Below, piece by piece: positions 30,301 to 37,748 of a stretch of DNA of 37,748 bases. A program made the position numbers and the translations under genes. The stretch is from Nemertoderma westbladi. Taxonomy: Eukaryota; Xenacoelomorpha; Nemertodermatida; Nemertodermatidae. Position 1 is the first letter of the stretch, and every line of letters begins with the position of its first letter. The stretch is taken from contig JAUCBJ010006947.1 of NCBI GenBank assembly GCA_032718475.1, positions 1 through 37,748 on the forward strand, given 5' to 3'. The notes under the pieces were generated by a model. That model ran no database searches, had not been told where the DNA came from, and saw nothing but the letters and a program-made list of their open reading frames with translations.

Positions 30301-33300
30301 CTACAAACTGAACTACTCCGCTCCTACAAACTGAACTACTCCGCTCCTACAAACTGAACTACTCCGCTCCTACAAACTGAACTACTCCGCTCCTACAAAC
30401 TGAACTACTCCGCTCCTACAAACTGAACTACTCCGCTCCTACAAACTGAACTACTCCGCTCCTACAAACTGAACTACTCCGCTCCTACAAACTGAACTAC
30501 TCCGCTCCTACAAACTGAACTACTCCGCTCCTACAAACTGAACTACTCCGCTCCTACAAACTGAACTACTCCGCTCCTACAAACTGAACTACTCCGCTCC
30601 TACAAACTGAACTACTCCGCTCCTACAAACTGAACTACTCCGCTCCTACAAACTGAACTACTCCGCTCCTACAAACTGAACTACTCCGCTCCTACAAACT
30701 GAACTACTCCGCTCCTACAAACTGAACTACTCCGCTCCTACAAACTGAACTACTCCGCTCCTACAAACTGAACTACTCCGCTCCTACAAACTGAACTACT
30801 CCGCTCCTACAAACTGAACTACTCCGCTCCTACAAACTGAACTACTCCGCTCCTACAAACTGAACTACTCCGCTCCTACAAACTGAACTACTCCGCTCCT
30901 ACAAACTGAACTACTCCGCTCCTACAAACTGAACTACTCCGCTCCTACAAACTGAACTACTCCGCTCCTACAAACTGAACTACTCCGCTCCTACAAACTG
31001 AACTACTCCGCTCCTACAAACTGAACTACTCCGCTCCTACAAACTGAACTACTCCGCTCCTACAAACTGAACTACTCCGCTCCTACAAACTGAACTACTC
31101 CGCTCCTACAAACTGAACTACTCCGCTCCTACAAACTGAACTACTCCGCTCCTACAAACTGAACTACTCCGCTCCTACAAACTGAACTACTCCGCTCCTA
31201 CAAACTGAACTACTCCGCTCCTACAAACTGAACTACTCCGCTCCTACAAACTGAACTACTCCGCTCCTACAAACTGAACTACTCCGCTCCTACAAACTGA
31301 ACTACTCCGCTCCTACAAACTGAACTACTCCGCTCCTACAAACTGAACTACTCCGCTCCTACAAACTGAACTACTCCGCTCCTACAAACTGAACTACTCC
31401 GCTCCTACAAACTGAACTACTCCGCTCCTACAAACTGAACTACTCCGCTCCTACAAACTGAACTACTCCGCTCCTACAAACTGAACTACTCCGCTCCTAC
31501 AAACTGAACTACTCCGCTCCTACAAACTGAACTACTCCGCTCCTACAAACTGAACTACTCCGCTCCTACAAACTGAACTACTCCGCTCCTACAAACTGAA
31601 CTACTCCGCTCCTACAAACTGAACTACTCCGCTCCTACAAACTGAACTACTCCGCTCCTACAAACTGAACTACTCCGCTCCTACAAACTGAACTACTCCG
31701 CTCCTACAAACTGAACTACTCCGCTCCTACAAACTGAACTACTCCGCTCCTACAAACTGAACTACTCCGCTCCTACAAACTGAACTACTCCGCTCCTACA
31801 AACTGAACTACTCCGCTCCTACAAACTGAACTACTCCGCTCCTACAAACTGAACTACTCCGCTCCTACAAACTGAACTACTCCGCTCCTACAAACTGAAC
31901 TACTCCGCTCCTACAAACTGAACTACTCCGCTCCTACAAACTGAACTACTCCGCTCCTACAAACTGAACTACTCCGCTCCTACAAACTGAACTACTCCGC
32001 TCCTACAAACTGAACTACTCCGCTCCTACAAACTGAACTACTCCGCTCCTACAAACTGAACTACTCCGCTCCTACAAACTGAACTACTCCGCTCCTACAA
32101 ACTGAACTACTCCGCTCCTACAAACTGAACTACTCCGCTCCTACAAACTGAACTACTCCGCTCCTACAAACTGAACTACTCCGCTCCTACAAACTGAACT
32201 ACTCCGCTCCTACAAACTGAACTACTCCGCTCCTACAAACTGAACTACTCCGCTCCTACAAACTGAACTACTCCGCTCCTACAAACTGAACTACTCCGCT
32301 CCTACAAACTGAACTACTCCGCTCCTACAAACTGAACTACTCCGCTCCTACAAACTGAACTACTCCGCTCCTACAAACTGAACTACTCCGCTCCTACAAA
32401 CTGAACTACTCCGCTCCTACAAACTGAACTACTCCGCTCCTACAAACTGAACTACTCCGCTCCTACAAACTGAACTACTCCGCTCCTACAAACTGAACTA
32501 CTCCGCTCCTACAAACTGAACTACTCCGCTCCTACAAACTGAACTACTCCGCTCCTACAAACTGAACTACTCCGCTCCTACAAACTGAACTACTCCGCTC
32601 CTACAAACTGAACTACTCCGCTCCTACAAACTGAACTACTCCGCTCCTACAAACTGAACTACTCCGCTCCTACAAACTGAACTACTCCGCTCCTACAAAC
32701 TGAACTACTCCGCTCCTACAAACTGAACTACTCCGCTCCTACAAACTGAACTACTCCGCTCCTACAAACTGAACTACTCCGCTCCTACAAACTGAACTAC
32801 TCCGCTCCTACAAACTGAACTACTCCGCTCCTACAAACTGAACTACTCCGCTCCTACAAACTGAACTACTCCGCTCCTACAAACTGAACTACTCCGCTCC
32901 TACAAACTGAACTACTCCGCTCCTACAAACTGAACTACTCCGCTCCTACAAACTGAACTACTCCGCTCCTACAAACTGAACTACTCCGCTCCTACAAACT
33001 GAACTACTCCGCTCCTACAAACTGAACTACTCCGCTCCTACAAACTGAACTACTCCGCTCCTACAAACTGAACTACTCCGCTCCTACAAACTGAACTACT
33101 CCGCTCCTACAAACTGAACTACTCCGCTCCTACAAACTGAACTACTCCGCTCCTACAAACTGAACTACTCCGCTCCTACAAACTGAACTACTCCGCTCCT
33201 ACAAACTGAACTACTCCGCTCCTACAAACTGAACTACTCCGCTCCTACAAACTGAACTACTCCGCTCCTACAAACTGAACTACTCCGCTCCTACAAACTG

Positions 33301-36300
33301 AACTACTCCGCTCCTACAAACTGAACTACTCCGCTCCTACAAACTGAACTACTCCGCTCCTACAAACTGAACTACTCCGCTCCTACAAACTGAACTACTC
33401 CGCTCCTACAAACTGAACTACTCCGCTCCTACAAACTGAACTACTCCGCTCCTACAAACTGAACTACTCCGCTCCTACAAACTGAACTACTCCGCTCCTA
33501 CAAACTGAACTACTCCGCTCCTACAAACTGAACTACTCCGCTCCTACAAACTGAACTACTCCGCTCCTACAAACTGAACTACTCCGCTCCTACAAACTGA
33601 ACTACTCCGCTCCTACAAACTGAACTACTCCGCTCCTACAAACTGAACTACTCCGCTCCTACAAACTGAACTACTCCGCTCCTACAAACTGAACTACTCC
33701 GCTCCTACAAACTGAACTACTCCGCTCCTACAAACTGAACTACTCCGCTCCTACAAACTGAACTACTCCGCTCCTACAAACTGAACTACTCCGCTCCTAC
33801 AAACTGAACTACTCCGCTCCTACAAACTGAACTACTCCGCTCCTACAAACTGAACTACTCCGCTCCTACAAACTGAACTACTCCGCTCCTACAAACTGAA
33901 CTACTCCGCTCCTACAAACTGAACTACTCCGCTCCTACAAACTGAACTACTCCGCTCCTACAAACTGAACTACTCCGCTCCTACAAACTGAACTACTCCG
34001 CTCCTACAAACTGAACTACTCCGCTCCTACAAACTGAACTACTCCGCTCCTACAAACTGAACTACTCCGCTCCTACAAACTGAACTACTCCGCTCCTACA
34101 AACTGAACTACTCCGCTCCTACAAACTGAACTACTCCGCTCCTACAAACTGAACTACTCCGCTCCTACAAACTGAACTACTCCGCTCCTACAAACTGAAC
34201 TACTCCGCTCCTACAAACTGAACTACTCCGCTCCTACAAACTGAACTACTCCGCTCCTACAAACTGAACTACTCCGCTCCTACAAACTGAACTACTCCGC
34301 TCCTACAAACTGAACTACTCCGCTCCTACAAACTGAACTACTCCGCTCCTACAAACTGAACTACTCCGCTCCTACAAACTGAACTACTCCGCTCCTACAA
34401 ACTGAACTACTCCGCTCCTACAAACTGAACTACTCCGCTCCTACAAACTGAACTACTCCGCTCCTACAAACTGAACTACTCCGCTCCTACAAACTGAACT
34501 ACTCCGCTCCTACAAACTGAACTACTCCGCTCCTACAAACTGAACTACTCCGCTCCTACAAACTGAACTACTCCGCTCCTACAAACTGAACTACTCCGCT
34601 CCTACAAACTGAACTACTCCGCTCCTACAAACTGAACTACTCCGCTCCTACAAACTGAACTACTCCGCTCCTACAAACTGAACTACTCCGCTCCTACAAA
34701 CTGAACTACTCCGCTCCTACAAACTGAACTACTCCGCTCCTACAAACTGAACTACTCCGCTCCTACAAACTGAACTACTCCGCTCCTACAAACTGAACTA
34801 CTCCGCTCCTACAAACTGAACTACTCCGCTCCTACAAACTGAACTACTCCGCTCCTACAAACTGAACTACTCCGCTCCTACAAACTGAACTACTCCGCTC
34901 CTACAAACTGAACTACTCCGCTCCTACAAACTGAACTACTCCGCTCCTACAAACTGAACTACTCCGCTCCTACAAACTGAACTACTCCGCTCCTACAAAC
35001 TGAACTACTCCGCTCCTACAAACTGAACTACTCCGCTCCTACAAACTGAACTACTCCGCTCCTACAAACTGAACTACTCCGCTCCTACAAACTGAACTAC
35101 TCCGCTCCTACAAACTGAACTACTCCGCTCCTACAAACTGAACTACTCCGCTCCTACAAACTGAACTACTCCGCTCCTACAAACTGAACTACTCCGCTCC
35201 TACAAACTGAACTACTCCGCTCCTACAAACTGAACTACTCCGCTCCTACAAACTGAACTACTCCGCTCCTACAAACTGAACTACTCCGCTCCTACAAACT
35301 GAACTACTCCGCTCCTACAAACTGAACTACTCCGCTCCTACAAACTGAACTACTCCGCTCCTACAAACTGAACTACTCCGCTCCTACAAACTGAACTACT
35401 CCGCTCCTACAAACTGAACTACTCCGCTCCTACAAACTGAACTACTCCGCTCCTACAAACTGAACTACTCCGCTCCTACAAACTGAACTACTCCGCTCCT
35501 ACAAACTGAACTACTCCGCTCCTACAAACTGAACTACTCCGCTCCTACAAACTGAACTACTCCGCTCCTACAAACTGAACTACTCCGCTCCTACAAACTG
35601 AACTACTCCGCTCCTACAAACTGAACTACTCCGCTCCTACAAACTGAACTACTCCGCTCCTACAAACTGAACTACTCCGCTCCTACAAACTGAACTACTC
35701 CGCTCCTACAAACTGAACTACTCCGCTCCTACAAACTGAACTACTCCGCTCCTACAAACTGAACTACTCCGCTCCTACAAACTGAACTACTCCGCTCCTA
35801 CAAACTGAACTACTCCGCTCCTACAAACTGAACTACTCCGCTCCTACAAACTGAACTACTCCGCTCCTACAAACTGAACTACTCCGCTCCTACAAACTGA
35901 ACTACTCCGCTCCTACAAACTGAACTACTCCGCTCCTACAAACTGAACTACTCCGCTCCTACAAACTGAACTACTCCGCTCCTACAAACTGAACTACTCC
36001 GCTCCTACAAACTGAACTACTCCGCTCCTACAAACTGAACTACTCCGCTCCTACAAACTGAACTACTCCGCTCCTACAAACTGAACTACTCCGCTCCTAC
36101 AAACTGAACTACTCCGCTCCTACAAACTGAACTACTCCGCTCCTACAAACTGAACTACTCCGCTCCTACAAACTGAACTACTCCGCTCCTACAAACTGAA
36201 CTACTCCGCTCCTACAAACTGAACTACTCCGCTCCTACAAACTGAACTACTCCGCTCCTACAAACTGAACTACTCCGCTCCTACAAACTGAACTACTCCG

Positions 36301-37748
36301 CTCCTACAAACTGAACTACTCCGCTCCTACAAACTGAACTACTCCGCTCCTACAAACTGAACTACTCCGCTCCTACAAACTGAACTACTCCGCTCCTACA
36401 AACTGAACTACTCCGCTCCTACAAACTGAACTACTCCGCTCCTACAAACTGAACTACTCCGCTCCTACAAACTGAACTACTCCGCTCCTACAAACTGAAC
36501 TACTCCGCTCCTACAAACTGAACTACTCCGCTCCTACAAACTGAACTACTCCGCTCCTACAAACTGAACTACTCCGCTCCTACAAACTGAACTACTCCGC
36601 TCCTACAAACTGAACTACTCCGCTCCTACAAACTGAACTACTCCGCTCCTACAAACTGAACTACTCCGCTCCTACAAACTGAACTACTCCGCTCCTACAA
36701 ACTGAACTACTCCGCTCCTACAAACTGAACTACTCCGCTCCTACAAACTGAACTACTCCGCTCCTACAAACTGAACTACTCCGCTCCTACAAACTGAACT
36801 ACTCCGCTCCTACAAACTGAACTACTCCGCTCCTACAAACTGAACTACTCCGCTCCTACAAACTGAACTACTCCGCTCCTACAAACTGAACTACTCCGCT
36901 CCTACAAACTGAACTACTCCGCTCCTACAAACTGAACTACTCCGCTCCTACAAACTGAACTACTCCGCTCCTACAAACTGAACTACTCCGCTCCTACAAA
37001 CTGAACTACTCCGCTCCTACAAACTGAACTACTCCGCTCCTACAAACTGAACTACTCCGCTCCTACAAACTGAACTACTCCGCTCCTACAAACTGAACTA
37101 CTCCGCTCCTACAAACTGAACTACTCCGCTCCTACAAACTGAACTACTCCGCTCCTACAAACTGAACTACTCCGCTCCTACAAACTGAACTACTCCGCTC
37201 CTACAAACTGAACTACTCCGCTCCTACAAACTGAACTACTCCGCTCCTACAAACTGAACTACTCCGCTCCTACAAACTGAACTACTCCGCTCCTACAAAC
37301 TGAACTACTCCGCTCCTACAAACTGAACTACTCCGCTCCTACAAACTGAACTACTCCGCTCCTACAAACTGAACTACTCCGCTCCTACAAACTGAACTAC
37401 TCCGCTCCTACAAACTGAACTACTCCGCTCCTACAAACTGAACTACTCCGCTCCTACAAACTGAACTACTCCGCTCCTACAAACTGAACTACTCCGCTCC
37501 TACAAACTGAACTACTCCGCTCCTACAAACTGAACTACTCCGCTCCTACAAACTGAACTACTCCGCTCCTACAAACTGAACTACTCCGCTCCTACAAACT
37601 GAACTACTCCGCTCCTACAAACTGAACTACTCCGCTCCTACAAACTGAACTACTCCGCTCCTACAAACTGAACTACTCCGCTCCTACAAACTGAACTACT
37701 CCGCTCCTACAAACTGAACTACTCCGCTCCTACAAACTGAACTACTCC
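27321..37748 (+). repeat. 23-bp satellite array, about 450 copies, open at the right edge
   Basis: The unit keeps the ACAAACTGAACTAC core of the 21-bp family but replaces ACACGG with TCCGCTCC. The first unit (near 27330) reads CCGCTCGTAC, a hybrid of the two types. A block of three 21/22-bp units interrupts at about 28445-28505, and a variant patch (CCGCGCC, CTCACGCTCC, CTCACGCGCC) occupies about 28610-28740. From 28741 to the window end (9008 bp, about 391 units) I see no substitution or indel. Lines 1380 bp (60 units) apart carry identical phase throughout. The plus strand is strongly C over G biased. The array end is not seen. Confidence 0.97.

Overview
The window is nuclear DNA from an animal, most likely an invertebrate. 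It holds spliced Ig-superfamily exons, a TMEM126-like mitochondrial membrane protein gene, an intact non-LTR retrotransposon with short tandem-repeat 3' tails, and a tRNA-derived SINE. I cannot name the species. Nothing here looks prokaryotic, and there are no operons or ribosome-binding sites.

By my count about 64% of the window is tandem repeat. Seven separate arrays are present: a 38-bp unit (778-3554), a 21/25-bp unit (3799-4241), a 30-bp unit (4421-8411), a 15-bp unit (9854-11650), a 75-bp unit (about 12949-13770), a 31-bp unit (21569-21712), and a 21-bp array (23402-about 27320) that turns into a 23-bp array running off the right edge at 37748. All the very long open frames in these arrays (up to 1260 codons) come from stop-free repeat units. 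I do not call them genes.

Layout: (1) 1-9774, + strand, is the 3' part of a basigin/neuroplastin-family gene. One Ig exon (1-336) is joined by an 8.6-kb phase-1 intron, about 84% of it tandem repeat, to a terminal exon (8942-9774) with two Ig domains, a Glu-bearing transmembrane helix and a short tail. (2) 9775-15036 is gene-free and holds the 15-bp and 75-bp arrays and unassigned DNA. (3) 15037-20442 holds RTE-like non-LTR elements, - strand. An older 5'-truncated copy is split by a nearly identical, apparently full-length copy (15457-19222) with an intact endonuclease/reverse-transcriptase frame. The insertion is flanked by a 6-bp target-site duplication. (4) 20443-21569 holds an older opposite-strand fragment of the same family, a tRNA-derived SINE and short duplications. 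(5) 21717-22469, - strand, is an intron-free TMEM126-family gene with a 31-bp minisatellite in its probable 3' UTR. (6) 22470-23401 is mostly unassigned, with one small orphan coding segment. (7) 23402-37748 is satellite DNA, of which the last 9 kb is an apparently perfect 23-bp array.

The two host genes show no sign of working together. Basigin-family proteins are plasma-membrane glycoproteins and chaperones for monocarboxylate transporters. TMEM126 proteins act in the mitochondrial inner membrane. The main interest lies in how the satellites are built and where they sit: intron, 3' flank and 3' UTR.
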